From Saprospiraceae bacterium (GTDB lineage Bacteria > Bacteroidota > Bacteroidia > Chitinophagales > Saprospiraceae), in the NCBI GenBank assembly GCA_020630435.1, contig JAHDBJ010000019.1, positions 1-64,000 on the forward strand: 64,000 bases of DNA, written 5' to 3'. Made by a program: the position numbers and the translations under genes. The stretch's first letter is position 1. Every line of letters begins with the position of its first letter. Positions 37,627 to 47,439 of the stretch are shown in pieces. The notes beneath the pieces are model-generated. The model had not been told where the DNA came from and ran no database searches. It saw only the letters and a program-made list of their open reading frames with translations.

Positions 37627-38727
37627 ATGAATAACACAAAATCAAAAAATACTTATGTCGCCATTATGGCTGGAGGAATTGGTTCTCGATTTTGGCCTGC
37701 TAGTCGTGTTGATCGTCCAAAGCAATTTCTAGATATATTAGGAACAGGACAATCCTTGATTCGCTCAACATTTGAGCGTTTTCTACACATTTGCCCAGTT
37801 GAGAATATTTTTATTTTAACCAATGAAGCTTACAAAGAACAGGTAAAAGAACATCTTCCAGAATTAAGCAATGAACAGATTCTCTGTGAACCATCTAGAA
37901 ATAATACAGCTCCTTGTATCGCTTATGTTGCCTTTAAATTATTCCAGCTCAATCCAGCAGCCAATTTTATTGTTGCGCCTTCGGATCATATCATTTTAAA
38001 TGAAATTGCTTTTTTAGGAAGTATAGAAAAAGGGCTAATATTTACAGCTCAAAATGAGGCACTTTTGACATTGGGAATTCAACCAAATCGACCAGATACG
38101 GGTTATGGATATATTAAATATCAAAAAATCAACCCTCAAGAAGATACTGTTGTTTTTAAAGTAGAAGAATTTAAAGAAAAACCAGATCTTCCAACTGCTC
38201 AAACCTATCTAGAAAGTGGTGATTATGTATGGAATGCTGGTATTTTCATTTGGAAGGCCTCTAGTATTATTCAGGCGTTTAAAAAATATAATCCTGTAAT
38301 TTATGATATATTTCAGTCTATTTCTGAACAACTGAACACTAGTGAGGAACAGGCAGTAATCAATGAAAAATATCCAAATTGTCCAAGTATTTCTATAGAT
38401 TATGCTATCATGGAAAATGCCCATAATATATTTACTATCCCATCAGAATTTGGATGGTCAGATCTTGGTACTTGGGCATCACTTTATGCAGAAAGTTCTA
38501 AAGACAATACTGAAAATGTACTATATGGTGAAAATATTGTGACAATTGATACGAAAGATTGTCTGATACGAGTGCCAAATGAGAAATTAGTTGTTTTAAA
38601 AGATTTAGATAACTATATTGTAATTGATGAAGCAGATGTTTTGCTCATCTATCCCAAAAACAAAGAACAAGAAATTAAAGCATTAACAAATCAAATAGCC
38701 CAACAAAAAGGGAATCATTTTCTGTAA
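37627..38727 (+). CDS. manC: Mannose-1-phosphate guanylyltransferase
   Basis: Makes GDP-mannose from GTP and mannose-1-phosphate, feeding Gmd. The 366-residue protein has the signature AGGIGSRFWPASRVDRPKQF near the start, VAPSDHIIL, RPDTGYGYI and FKEKPDLPTA. It is the short form without the C-terminal isomerase, which is instead encoded at 34997. ATG at 37627 is chosen; a TTG two codons upstream is the alternative. It overlaps the next glycosyltransferase by one base (TAATG). Confidence 0.95.
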   Translation: MNNTKSKNTYVAIMAGGIGSRFWPASRVDRPKQFLDILGTGQSLIRSTFERFLHICPVENIFILTNEAYKEQVKEHLPELSNEQILCEPSRNNTAPCIAYVAFKLFQLNPAANFIVAPSDHIILNEIAFLGSIEKGLIFTAQNEALLTLGIQPNRPDTGYGYIKYQKINPQEDTVVFKVEEFKEKPDLPTAQTYLESGDYVWNAGIFIWKASSIIQAFKKYNPVIYDIFQSISEQLNTSEEQAVINEKYPNCPSISIDYAIMENAHNIFTIPSEFGWSDLGTWASLYAESSKDNTENVLYGENIVTIDTKDCLIRVPNEKLVVLKDLDNYIVIDEADVLLIYPKNKEQEIKALTNQIAQQKGNHFL

Positions 38728-39869
38728 TGGAAAAGAGGAAACTATTAATATTTGCAGATTGGTTTGAACCAGGAATTAAAGGTGGAGGAATAATTCGTTC
38801 TTGTGCTAATGTCGCTCAATTGCTTCAAGAAGATTTTGAAGTATATGTATTTACTAGAAATACAGACTGTAATACAAATAAAGTATATGCTGATATAAAA
38901 AGCGATTGTTGGACAATATTTGATAAAAAAATACATATATACTACTGCTCAAAACGTAACCTTACTTTCTTTACTGTCAAAAAAATACTCTTACAAATAC
39001 AACCAGATACAACTTATCTCAATAGTATGTTTTCTTACTATTTTACATTTCTGCCCTTGTTCTTTAAGAAAACAAAAACAATAGATAGTAAAATTGTTCT
39101 TGCTCCTAGAGGTATGTTACATAAAAGCGCACTTCAATATAAATACCTAAAAAAAAGGAACTATTTATCTTTTTTAAATACGATGAATTTTTTTAAAAAT
39201 ATTACTTTTCAGGCTACGAGTGAAGCAGAATACGATTTTATCGAAAAAGAACTTGGTAAACAAAATATTCAAAAAGTCCCCGATCTTCCTAGTGTAAAAG
39301 AAAAAGCTATACAGATTCCTATAAAAAAACAAAGAGGTATCTTAAAGTGCATCTTTGTCTCTAGAATTAGTCCCGAAAAAAATCTAATCTTTTTACTAGA
39401 ACTCCTTGCCAAAGTCAAATTTGAACTAAAATTAGATATTGTAGGGAGTATTGATGATTTAAAGTATTGGAAAACTTGTCAAGAACTCATTCAAAAATTA
39501 CCCCAATGTATTGAAGTCTCCTACTTAGGGGAAGTCCCCTATAGTGAAGTCAAAACCCTAATTTCGCAGCATCACTTATTTATTTTGACAACACTTGGAG
39601 AAAATTTTGGACATACCATCTATGAAGCGCTTTCTGTAGGCAGACCTGTTTTAATTAGCGATCAAACGCCTTGGCAACAACTTGAATTACAACACGCAGG
39701 ATGGGATTTACCTTTGAACAATAAAAAGAAATTCTTAGAAAAAATAGAAGATGTAAAAAGAATGACACAACAGGAATATAATGAATGGTCAAAAGGTGCA
39801 TCAACTACTGCAAAATCTTTTTTAGAATCTGCTAATTTTAGTGGACAATATCATGCTCTTTTTAAATAA
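38727..39869 (+). CDS. Family 4 glycosyltransferase
   Basis: GT-B retaining glycosyltransferase of 380 residues. The acceptor side starts LLIFADWFEPGIKGGGIIRS, with the glycine-rich loop, and LAPRGMLHKSALQYK follows. The donor site has a clean E-x7-E in GENFGHTIYEALSVGRPV. It overlaps both manC and the following dioxygenase gene by single bases, so it belongs to the same transcript. As it follows GDP-fucose/GDP-mannose genes, a GDP-sugar donor is plausible but unproven. Confidence 0.87.
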   Translation: MEKRKLLIFADWFEPGIKGGGIIRSCANVAQLLQEDFEVYVFTRNTDCNTNKVYADIKSDCWTIFDKKIHIYYCSKRNLTFFTVKKILLQIQPDTTYLNSMFSYYFTFLPLFFKKTKTIDSKIVLAPRGMLHKSALQYKYLKKRNYLSFLNTMNFFKNITFQATSEAEYDFIEKELGKQNIQKVPDLPSVKEKAIQIPIKKQRGILKCIFVSRISPEKNLIFLLELLAKVKFELKLDIVGSIDDLKYWKTCQELIQKLPQCIEVSYLGEVPYSEVKTLISQHHLFILTTLGENFGHTIYEALSVGRPVLISDQTPWQQLELQHAGWDLPLNNKKKFLEKIEDVKRMTQQEYNEWSKGASTTAKSFLESANFSGQYHALFK

Positions 39870-40846
39870 TGTATAAAATCAAATCACCTATTGGAGATAT
39901 TATTGAAATTCCTGACGAGGTCAAATCTAAGTATCCAAACTTAGAAAACACAACATATATTCGAGATTATTATCTTGAAAATGGATATGTTTTAATAAAA
40001 AATCTTATTCCTAAAAAAGAGTGTGATATTGCTTATCAAGCCTATCTTCAGGAAGTAAAACCTTATAAGGGGTTTTTGTATCGACAAGCAAGTGGAAATC
40101 CTGAAAAGCATATTTTTACACCTAAGAATTTACTACTAAACTCTATACTTAATGTACAAAGTTTGAGTAGTAAAAATTTTCCTAATTTTAAGGAACAAAG
40201 TACTAGAATATTAAGCCATTCAAATATTCAAAAAGCACTCCAAATCCTTTTTAGGGAACAAGGTAAATTGGTTCAAAGTATGTTTTTTGAGGGAAATCCT
40301 TCAACTTGGGCACATCAAGATACCTATTACCTAGATGCACAAGAAATAGGAACTATGGTTGGGGCTTGGGTTGCCTTAGAAGATATTCATCCTGGAGCAG
40401 GTCGTTTTTATATCTATCCGAGCAGTCATAAAATTGATATACAAAAAAATGGTGGTGATTTTGATATTGCTTATCATCATAAACGATACAAACAACTTAT
40501 CATTGATATTATCAAAAAGCAGCAACTAAAATGTGTTGCACCTATGATGGAAAAAGGAGATGTGCTCTTTTGGAATTCTAAAACAATACATGGAAGTCTA
40601 GAAACCACAGAAGCCCAATATCCTAGAACCTCCTTTACTGCCCATTATATTCCAAAAACGATGGAATTGTTACAATATCAATCAAAAATAAAGTCAACAG
40701 CATTGAAAATCATTAATGGTATGCCTATCAATATGCCCAAAGATCAAGATAGATGGTTAAACCAATTGATTTTTAAGGTTGAAACTACATTTCCCAAAAC
40801 TTTCCAAACATTTAAAAGACTTGGGATAAAACTTATCACCAGATAA
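39869..40846 (+). CDS. Phytanoyl-CoA dioxygenase-like Fe(II)/2-oxoglutarate oxygenase
   Basis: A 325-residue PhyH-family oxygenase. The metal-binding facial triad can be followed: H149-x-D151 in WAHQDTYYLD and the distal H241 in KTIHGSLETT, with R253 (PRTSFTAHY) placed to hold 2-oxoglutarate. Family members hydroxylate or oxidatively modify small molecules, and some act in sugar or natural-product pathways. Here it is locked between glycosyltransferase and acetyltransferase genes, so a hydroxylated sugar or an oxidised acyl substituent is likely. Substrate unknown. Confidence 0.85.
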   Translation: MYKIKSPIGDIIEIPDEVKSKYPNLENTTYIRDYYLENGYVLIKNLIPKKECDIAYQAYLQEVKPYKGFLYRQASGNPEKHIFTPKNLLLNSILNVQSLSSKNFPNFKEQSTRILSHSNIQKALQILFREQGKLVQSMFFEGNPSTWAHQDTYYLDAQEIGTMVGAWVALEDIHPGAGRFYIYPSSHKIDIQKNGGDFDIAYHHKRYKQLIIDIIKKQQLKCVAPMMEKGDVLFWNSKTIHGSLETTEAQYPRTSFTAHYIPKTMELLQYQSKIKSTALKIINGMPINMPKDQDRWLNQLIFKVETTFPKTFQTFKRLGIKLITR

Positions 40847-40859
40847 AACTACGAGTACT

Positions 40860-41414
40860 TTGGAAAAAGTCGATTTATCTAAATTTGACAAAAAAAAATA
40901 TAAGCATGGTGCTTCTATTTTTAAATATTACCTTTGGCATCTTGTAAACCAAATGTTTTTTATTTATCCTGTAAATCCTTCAAGTCGATTGAAAGTATTT
41001 TGGCTCAGGCTATTTGGAGCAAAAGTAGGTAAAGGGGTTGTAATGAATAAACCCAATATTAATATCAAATACCCTTGGCGACTTGAAATTGGAGACTATG
41101 TATGGTTAGGTGAAAACACTTGGATTTATAATATGGATGATATCAAAATAGGTAATCATGTCAATATTGCTCAAGGAGCTATGCTTTTAACAGGAAATCA
41201 TAATTATAAAAGTCCTACATTTGATGTAATGACTGCTCCTATCACAATTGAGGATGGTGTTTTTATTGGTGCTAAAGCCGTTGTTTGTCCTGGAGTAAGG
41301 TGTCACAGTCATTCTTTATTAACAGTAGGTTCTATAGCTACTCATAACATGGAGGCCTATACTATTTATCAAGGAAATCCAGCAAAAAAAATAAGAGAAC
41401 GAGTAATTCAGTGA
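40860..41414 (+). CDS. WcaF-like hexapeptide acetyltransferase
   Basis: A 184-residue left-handed beta-helix acetyltransferase of the colanic-acid WcaF type. Characteristic parts are the N-terminal helix with LRLFGAKVGKGV, YPWRLEIGDYVWLGENTWIY, the catalytic region LLTGNHNYKSPTFD and the closing YQGNPAKKIRERV. The start is TTG at 40860, 13 bp after the dioxygenase stop. The stop overlaps the GTG of the next gene. WcaF acetylates fucose in colanic acid, so fucose O-acetylation is a reasonable but untested role. Confidence 0.87.
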   Translation: MEKVDLSKFDKKKYKHGASIFKYYLWHLVNQMFFIYPVNPSSRLKVFWLRLFGAKVGKGVVMNKPNINIKYPWRLEIGDYVWLGENTWIYNMDDIKIGNHVNIAQGAMLLTGNHNYKSPTFDVMTAPITIEDGVFIGAKAVVCPGVRCHSHSLLTVGSIATHNMEAYTIYQGNPAKKIRERVIQ

Positions 41415-42175
41415 GTATTTCAATTATAACAGTCACTTACAACTGTCAAGAACTAATCGAGGATACCCTCCGATCAGTTACGAGTCAAGTATATCCTGAT
41501 ATACAGTACATTATTATTGATGGTAATTCAGAAGATAATACCATTGATATTATAGAAAAATATAGAGCTAATTTTCCTTTCATTCAATTAGTTTCAGAGG
41601 CTGATAAAGGACTCTATTTTGCAATGAATAAAGGTTTATCACTTGCCAAAGGCAATATCATTGGCATCCTAAATGCTGGTGATTTTTATACCTCTCCTCA
41701 AGCATTGAATAAGGTTGCTAATGCCTTTAAAAAAAATCCTACTGATACCCTGTATTCTGATTTGCAATATGTTAAACAAGGCGAAGGAGATAAGATAATT
41801 CGACATTGGGAATCTGGACATTTTGATCGAGCTAAAATATATATGGGATGGATGCCGCCTCATCCAACATTTTTTGTTAAAAAAGAAATTTATGCACAAT
41901 ATGGTTTTTTTAATACTAGCCTAAAAATATCTGCAGACTATGAATTGATGCTTCGTTTATTATTAAAGAATAAAGTTAGTACTCAATACCTACCAGGGGT
42001 ACTCGTAAAAATGCCTACTGGTGGTACTAGTAACGGATCACTAACCAAACACTTTAGAGCAAATATGGAAGATCGGCAGGCATGGAACATCAATAAACTA
42101 AGCCCACGAATTTATACCCTTACCCTTAAACCCCTATCTAAACTCCAACAATTTTTTAGAAGAAAGAAGATTTGA
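41411..42175 (+). CDS. Family 2 glycosyltransferase
   Basis: GT-A inverting glycosyltransferase of 254 residues, similar in layout to WcaE-type enzymes. Motifs: SIITVTYNCQELIEDTLRSV, IIIDGNSEDNT, SEADKGLYFAMNKGLSLAKG and ILNAGDFY, the last standing where DxD metal ligands are expected. The GTG start lies in a GTGA overlap and the end in a TTGA overlap, so three genes are coupled. Donor unknown. Confidence 0.88.
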   Translation: MSISIITVTYNCQELIEDTLRSVTSQVYPDIQYIIIDGNSEDNTIDIIEKYRANFPFIQLVSEADKGLYFAMNKGLSLAKGNIIGILNAGDFYTSPQALNKVANAFKKNPTDTLYSDLQYVKQGEGDKIIRHWESGHFDRAKIYMGWMPPHPTFFVKKEIYAQYGFFNTSLKISADYELMLRLLLKNKVSTQYLPGVLVKMPTGGTSNGSLTKHFRANMEDRQAWNINKLSPRIYTLTLKPLSKLQQFFRRKKI

Positions 42176-43173
42176 AACTTATTCTTTTCTTTAGAAAACC
42201 AATAACTGGTATCCATAGTATTGAAAAACATTTCGATACCATAAGACACTATTTAAGCCCAACTACTTCTGTAGAACAATACATTCTGGAACAACCTAGT
42301 AAAGGTGTTTTCTATCGTCTTAAAAGTATATTCTCCGTCCGAAGATTAAAAAGTGACGTCTATCATATTACAGGAGATGTTCACTTTATAGCTTTGGGAC
42401 TTCCCTCTCGAAAAACAATACTAACAATACATGATTGTGATCTAGCAGATAGCCCTTCTTTTTTGATTCGTTTTTTCTTTAAATTATTTTGGTTATACCT
42501 TCCTATTCGATTTTCTACTATTGTAACAACTGTATCTGAAAAATCGAAACAAGACATCTTACGCCATGTTCCTTCCTGTCCTCCTGAAAAAATCCGTATC
42601 ATCCATAGTCCACTTCATCATTCTTTTAAGAAAGAAGATTCAAAAAGCTTTAATGCTGACTATCCGACCATTTTACAAATCGGTACTCGTGAAAATAAAA
42701 ACCTAGAAAACGTCATTCTTGCATTAAAAGATATCCCCTGTAAACTGGATATTATAGGAATATTAAGCAAATCTCAACTTAAAATGTTATTACAATATAA
42801 TATAGATTATGAATCTTCATATGATCTAAATGATGAGGAAGTCTATCAAAAGTATTGTCAATGTGATATTCTTGCTTTTGTCTCCACTTTTGAAGGATTT
42901 GGAATTCCTATTATTGAAGCCAATAAGGTGGGGAGAGTCGTCCTTACTAGTACTATTGAACCGCTTAAATCGGTTGCCCAAAATGCTGCACATTTAGTCA
43001 ATCCAAATAATGTTAGTGGCATAAAAAATGGGTTTCAAAAACTACTTACTGATAATGCTTACCGAAAACAGCTTATTCAAAATGGGTATAAAAATGCAAT
43101 ACAATATGAACCACAAAAAATTGCTGCTCAATACGAAACTACCTACCTAGAAATATATCATCAGAACCATTAG
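42172..43173 (+). CDS. Family 4 glycosyltransferase
   Basis: GT-B glycosyltransferase of 333 residues. VYHITGDVHFIALGLP and TILTIHDCDLADSP are typical of the mannosyl/rhamnosyl GT4 subgroup, TVSEKSKQDILRHV is the usual linker, and the E-x7-E motif is clear in STFEGFGIPIIEANKVG. The start is TTG. It is the last + strand gene of the first large operon. Its stop overlaps the stop of the convergent membrane-protein gene by four bases. Confidence 0.88.
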   Translation: MKLILFFRKPITGIHSIEKHFDTIRHYLSPTTSVEQYILEQPSKGVFYRLKSIFSVRRLKSDVYHITGDVHFIALGLPSRKTILTIHDCDLADSPSFLIRFFFKLFWLYLPIRFSTIVTTVSEKSKQDILRHVPSCPPEKIRIIHSPLHHSFKKEDSKSFNADYPTILQIGTRENKNLENVILALKDIPCKLDIIGILSKSQLKMLLQYNIDYESSYDLNDEEVYQKYCQCDILAFVSTFEGFGIPIIEANKVGRVVLTSTIEPLKSVAQNAAHLVNPNNVSGIKNGFQKLLTDNAYRKQLIQNGYKNAIQYEPQKIAAQYETTYLEIYHQNH

Positions 43174-44744
43174 TCTTTTAATTGATACAATAAAAAAGCA
43201 TCAACCTTCCCACCTGTTACTTCAGGATATTTTGATAAAAATTGATACGCCTTTCCTTGTTTATTGACTAGTACATAATCTACTTCTGATGCTTGTAAAG
43301 CGGCTTCAATAACTGTTTCTTCTGCTTCTTTAAACTTCCAATCTAAAAATCCATAAAATTTCCATCCTAAATGGTATGCTGCCATTTGATAAATTCCATT
43401 AATTTCAATCGTAGTTACTCTAGTCGGTTTTTTCAATTCTAAAGCCTTCACTATTCTATTTTCTGCTATTTCCCAACTCTCTTTTCCTGTATTGGCATGA
43501 CGAAATATCTTTTCTATAGGTATAAAAAAAATTGATGCCCCAAAAACAATACCGATTAATGTTTTCTGGAAAGCATTAAAAATTCCTTTTTTCAATAACC
43601 AATCCAAGACCACAATTTGAAAGAACATCAGCATAAAGAACCATATAAATATATAACGATCATGTAAAAAGAGTAGTAGGTATCCTGCTACAGATAAAAT
43701 GGCACAACACCATATTTTAAATAAATCTTGATTAAGAATAGCCTTAAATCTTCTTTTTTCAAAGATTATAAGTAATACTCCTAACACCGTAAAAATCCAA
43801 AGTGGATTGTTTCGAAAACTTATCCAAATAAATTCATTAAGGTTAGTGAAAATGGTTTTTATTTCGAATTTAAAAGCTGACCATGAATCAAACGGACTCC
43901 ACACTTCTTTAAAATTTCGATAGCTTGCTGGATCTTCCCAATAAGCAAAAGCTGTTGGATTGGGCAAGGGTAATAAACAATAATATTGAACCAATTCTGC
44001 ACGATGTGGGCTACTTAGTTGAATATTATAATTGCTAGAGTAGGATAATGAAAAGTATTCGTATTTATGTTTTACTTGATTTGTCCATAGGAGAGCTATT
44101 CCTAAAAATACACCCATTACTAAAATATAATGTGGTATTACCTTTTTCTTAAACGATTGGATGATTTTTATAAAAAATAAAATAAAAAAATACATCGAAA
44201 AAAAAGGTAAAAAATAAGCCTTGGATAAATAACCTAATCCCGCTACTAAACCCAATATGATGGACTTTGTCCATTTTTCAAAATCATATCGAATACTTAA
44301 GTTAGCAATCCAAAGTATAAAAAACGAAGCCAAAATATCTGCTCCTGCATAAATTGGAGCATAAAACCATACAATGGGTAAACTTACTAATAAACCCAAT
44401 AAGTAAATTTTATGTTGTATCTTAAATCTTAAACAAAGGCTGTGAATCTGGTACAAAATCATTCCTCCTATTCCAAAATTGATGCCCTTTAAAATCAATA
44501 CAGGACGTATCTCTAAAGATAAAAAGGGTGCTAATATCCAAGAAATTAAGGGCGACCAATATCCATTTAGCGCATTCTTAAAATCACCTATCCAATACTT
44601 TTTAGCAATATCAATATAGTACATCGTATCTACCATCTGATATTGTAATAATGGAAATACCAATACCCCTCCTAACAGATACAAAGGTAAAATACAATTG
44701 AAAAACCCAATTTGATTTATATATTTATCAATATTCTGTCTCAT
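43170..44744 (-). CDS. GT-C membrane glycosyltransferase, paralog 1
   Basis: A 524-residue polytopic membrane protein with about 11-12 hydrophobic segments, of ArnT/PMT-like GT-C design using polyprenyl-phosphate sugars on the periplasmic side. The first periplasmic loop holds DTMYYIDIAKKYW and NGYWSPLISWI, where the early Asp is the expected catalytic residue. The C-terminal soluble part ends with YVLVNKQGKAYQFLSKY. It is closely related in length and motifs to the upstream gene at 44741, and its start overlaps that gene's stop by 4 nt (ATGA). A third relative is at 53615. Sugar and acceptor unknown. Confidence 0.82.
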   Translation of the reverse strand: MRQNIDKYINQIGFFNCILPLYLLGGVLVFPLLQYQMVDTMYYIDIAKKYWIGDFKNALNGYWSPLISWILAPFLSLEIRPVLILKGINFGIGGMILYQIHSLCLRFKIQHKIYLLGLLVSLPIVWFYAPIYAGADILASFFILWIANLSIRYDFEKWTKSIILGLVAGLGYLSKAYFLPFFSMYFFILFFIKIIQSFKKKVIPHYILVMGVFLGIALLWTNQVKHKYEYFSLSYSSNYNIQLSSPHRAELVQYYCLLPLPNPTAFAYWEDPASYRNFKEVWSPFDSWSAFKFEIKTIFTNLNEFIWISFRNNPLWIFTVLGVLLIIFEKRRFKAILNQDLFKIWCCAILSVAGYLLLFLHDRYIFIWFFMLMFFQIVVLDWLLKKGIFNAFQKTLIGIVFGASIFFIPIEKIFRHANTGKESWEIAENRIVKALELKKPTRVTTIEINGIYQMAAYHLGWKFYGFLDWKFKEAEETVIEAALQASEVDYVLVNKQGKAYQFLSKYPEVTGGKVDAFLLYQLKD

Positions 44745-46315
44745 TCTTTTTTCAAATGGTACATTCTAAAACCAGATACCTTTCCTTCTGTAATGTCGTT
44801 GTATTTTTCAAGAAAAGAATATCCTTTTTTGTTTTTATCAATGATAAGGTAATTTACACCTTTTGTTTTCAATTTTGCTTCTATACTTTCCTCTGTTGTC
44901 TCTTTCATACAATTTTCCAAAAAGCCATAATATTTCCATCGTTGGTAGTATATTGTCAAGTAATGTAAACGATTTAAATTCATTAGAGCAACATTGGATT
45001 CATCATCTAATCTTATGTCTAATGCTTCAATTTCTTGATGATACTGCCATGCTTCTTGATTGAAGTTTTTATACTTCAATATTTTCTCTAGTGGAATGAT
45101 TATCAGTAGTAAAAAAACAAAGCCTCCTAATAAGTATTGTTGCCCTTGATTTAAAATATTCGTTTTTAGGATGTTGTCTATTATAAATGTTTGTATAAAA
45201 ATCAACATAAAGAACCATGTATAAAGGTAACGATCATGGAAAAACAATAGGAAATATCCAGCTACAGTTAACATCAAAAAAACAATCATTCTTGTTAGTT
45301 CTTGCCTTATTACAATCTTGAATTTTTCCTCTTTTAAAACTATCAAACATAAACCGATTATAGACACTATCCAAAAAGGATTATTTCGATTTAAGATGTT
45401 TAAAAATTCTCCAATATTACTCAATATCAATTTTAATTGAGCAGTAAAGTTGCCCATAGAAGAAAATGGATTCCAAGTTGTTGTATAATCTTTATATAAT
45501 AAGGGATCTTCCCAATAAGAGAAAGCCGTTTCATTTGGTGGTTCAAGCAAACAAAAATCATAAATTACTTGTTTACCTCCAGACTGGATAAGATGAATAT
45601 TATAATCCCCTGAGTAGGACATTGAAAAGTAACCATACTTGGGTACAAGGAGCATATTCCAAATTACCACACAGGATATAAATCCTACTAGTATAAAAAT
45701 AAATTGTGGTAGAATTTTCTTTAGTTGATGGTTAACGTTTTCTATAAAAAAAAGAAGGGTAATATAGGAAATGAAAAAGGGTAGAAAATAGGCTTTTGAC
45801 AAATAGCCCAAGCAAGCTACAAGACAAATTAATATTGTTCTATAAATATTTTCAAAATGATAATTGGCTGTAAGATTATATATCCAGATGTAAAAAAAGG
45901 CTGCTAGTATATCTGCACCTCCATAAAGTGGTGCATAGAACCAGATTGTTGGCAGCCCTACTAACATTCCTAGTAAATATAATGGTTTTTGAATCTGAAA
46001 CCGTTTGAATAATTGGTCAATTTGAAAGAAAATTATTCCTCCAATTATAAAATTGAGCATCTTCAATAATAAAATTGGTTCTTTGGGAATAAATAAAAAG
46101 AGTGCCAACAACCAAGAAATCAGAGGAGACCAACAGCCATTAAGTGCATTTGAAAAATCTCCATTGAAGTATTTTTGAGCAATGGTCACATAGCTTGTAG
46201 TATCACAAATTTGGTGTTCTAATAATGGAATAACTACAATTCCTCCTAGTAAGTATATAGGAAGTAGAAAATTAAAAAATCTTAGTTTTGATATTATTTT
46301 ATGAAAATTATTCAC
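44741..46315 (-). CDS. GT-C membrane glycosyltransferase, paralog 2
   Basis: A 524-residue polytopic membrane protein, a tandem paralog of the gene at 43170 with the same length and topology. The signature loop reads DTTSYVTIAQKYF, GDFSNALNGCWSPLISWLL, and the middle part shares FYAPLYGGADILAAF and LGYLSKAYFLPFF. The C-terminal part ends YLIIDKNKKGYSFLEKY. It overlaps the CgeB-like gene upstream by 8 nt. The two copies have diverged considerably, so the duplication is old and the two may transfer to different acceptors. Confidence 0.82.
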   Translation of the reverse strand: MNNFHKIISKLRFFNFLLPIYLLGGIVVIPLLEHQICDTTSYVTIAQKYFNGDFSNALNGCWSPLISWLLALFLFIPKEPILLLKMLNFIIGGIIFFQIDQLFKRFQIQKPLYLLGMLVGLPTIWFYAPLYGGADILAAFFYIWIYNLTANYHFENIYRTILICLVACLGYLSKAYFLPFFISYITLLFFIENVNHQLKKILPQFIFILVGFISCVVIWNMLLVPKYGYFSMSYSGDYNIHLIQSGGKQVIYDFCLLEPPNETAFSYWEDPLLYKDYTTTWNPFSSMGNFTAQLKLILSNIGEFLNILNRNNPFWIVSIIGLCLIVLKEEKFKIVIRQELTRMIVFLMLTVAGYFLLFFHDRYLYTWFFMLIFIQTFIIDNILKTNILNQGQQYLLGGFVFLLLIIIPLEKILKYKNFNQEAWQYHQEIEALDIRLDDESNVALMNLNRLHYLTIYYQRWKYYGFLENCMKETTEESIEAKLKTKGVNYLIIDKNKKGYSFLEKYNDITEGKVSGFRMYHLKKE

Positions 46316-47339
46316 GTAGTAATGCTTTGAAAATCTGTACTACGGTTTCAGCTCTTTTCGTATAAGTATAGCCTCCTTCTACTGATTGCCGCCTTGCTGC
46401 TAATCTAATATTATTTGCTTTTGTCTTCTGTAAATTCAAGATGTTTTTGGCATTTTGTAGACAGGCTTCCATATTTTTATAATAAAAAGCGGTTTCATTT
46501 TTTTTAAAAAAAGAATCTTGTTCTTGGGTATATTGACTTAACATAATACCACCAACAGCAGGGATTTCAAATGTACGCATATTATGGTTATCCTTATTAT
46601 GTTCTCTAAGAAGATTTAGTTGTACTCGATACATTCGAAGGGTTTGCCAAAAATCTTTCTCATAAACTGCTTTATAAACCTTAATGTTTTTTTGATTTTT
46701 AAAATACCAATTCCAATCATCACCATAAACATCTATTTCTAGACCTCCTTTTAGTAAAAATTGTATACTCTTTGCTCGTTTTCTATCTGCTTTTCCAATA
46801 AAACAAGCTCGTTGATATTCTAGTGTTTTATCCAGTTGATTATATTCTTCTAGTTTGATACCATAACCAAAAGGTATTCGTTGTACAGGTATTTGATATT
46901 CGTTTTTAATTTTTTTAATAATACTATTAGCATAACTCAAATGCAAATCATATAATCCTATACTATCTGTTATATTCTGATTACCTCCCCCAATTCCTTC
47001 GAAGATAAAGGGATGATCAGGATTAAAATTAACCAGTTTGATACCTTTTGATTTTATCTTGATTAGTGTAGAAGGTAAGATTTCTGTTCCTCGTATAATC
47101 CAAACAATATCAGGCTTATATATTTCAATTTTCTTTAAGAGCTTTTGATTAATGGTTTTATAAATCTTAGATAGTCCACTTCTAAAATAAAGTTTGTTGA
47201 ATATATTTTTATAATAAAAATCCATAAAAACATCTAATGAAGGGAAGGTTTCTACCATATCAATATTAGTCGATAGATCGTCTAAATAATAATTTAGTAA
47301 AGCGCCTTTTGTAAAACTCCCTGTAATCAGAATTTTCAT
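46308..47339 (-). CDS. CgeB-like family 1 glycosyltransferase
   Basis: A 343-residue cytoplasmic GT-B protein resembling the CgeB/DUF3880 group. The start ATG at 47339 gives MKILITGSFTKGALLNYYL; an in-frame ATG 12 codons upstream is rejected because it would add a segment without family similarity. Motifs: WIIRGTEILPSTLIKIKSKG, NFNPDHPFIFEG, and the donor-side NMRTFEIPAVGGIMLSQYT, the strongest identifier. It is first in a three-gene - strand operon with two GT-C proteins. Substrate unknown. Confidence 0.83.
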   Translation of the reverse strand: MKILITGSFTKGALLNYYLDDLSTNIDMVETFPSLDVFMDFYYKNIFNKLYFRSGLSKIYKTINQKLLKKIEIYKPDIVWIIRGTEILPSTLIKIKSKGIKLVNFNPDHPFIFEGIGGGNQNITDSIGLYDLHLSYANSIIKKIKNEYQIPVQRIPFGYGIKLEEYNQLDKTLEYQRACFIGKADRKRAKSIQFLLKGGLEIDVYGDDWNWYFKNQKNIKVYKAVYEKDFWQTLRMYRVQLNLLREHNKDNHNMRTFEIPAVGGIMLSQYTQEQDSFFKKNETAFYYKNMEACLQNAKNILNLQKTKANNIRLAARRQSVEGGYTYTKRAETVVQIFKALLRE

Positions 47340-47360
47340 ACTTAACTCATATAATACATA

Positions 47361-47394
47361 AAAAAACAAGGGCAAAAGTAGTACTTTGCCCTTG
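47361..47394 (-). terminator. Intrinsic terminator after the PorU2-like gene
   Basis: Read on the - strand, a GC-rich hairpin (caagggcaaagt pairing with acttttgcccttg, one bulged base, loop of about three) is followed directly by six T. It begins 46 bp after the stop of the PorU2-like gene and 22 bp before the CgeB-like start, so it should separate these two - strand units. Confidence 0.8.
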
Positions 47395-47439
47395 TAAAAT
47401 ATGTTTTTATCATAGAAGTTCTTTCTAGAACTTATATCT

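Noticed and set aside
47340-47375. Upstream ATG for the CgeB-like gene
   Set aside because: The extra 12 residues overlap part of the terminator hairpin region and do not resemble the family start; MKILITGSF at 47339 fits better.
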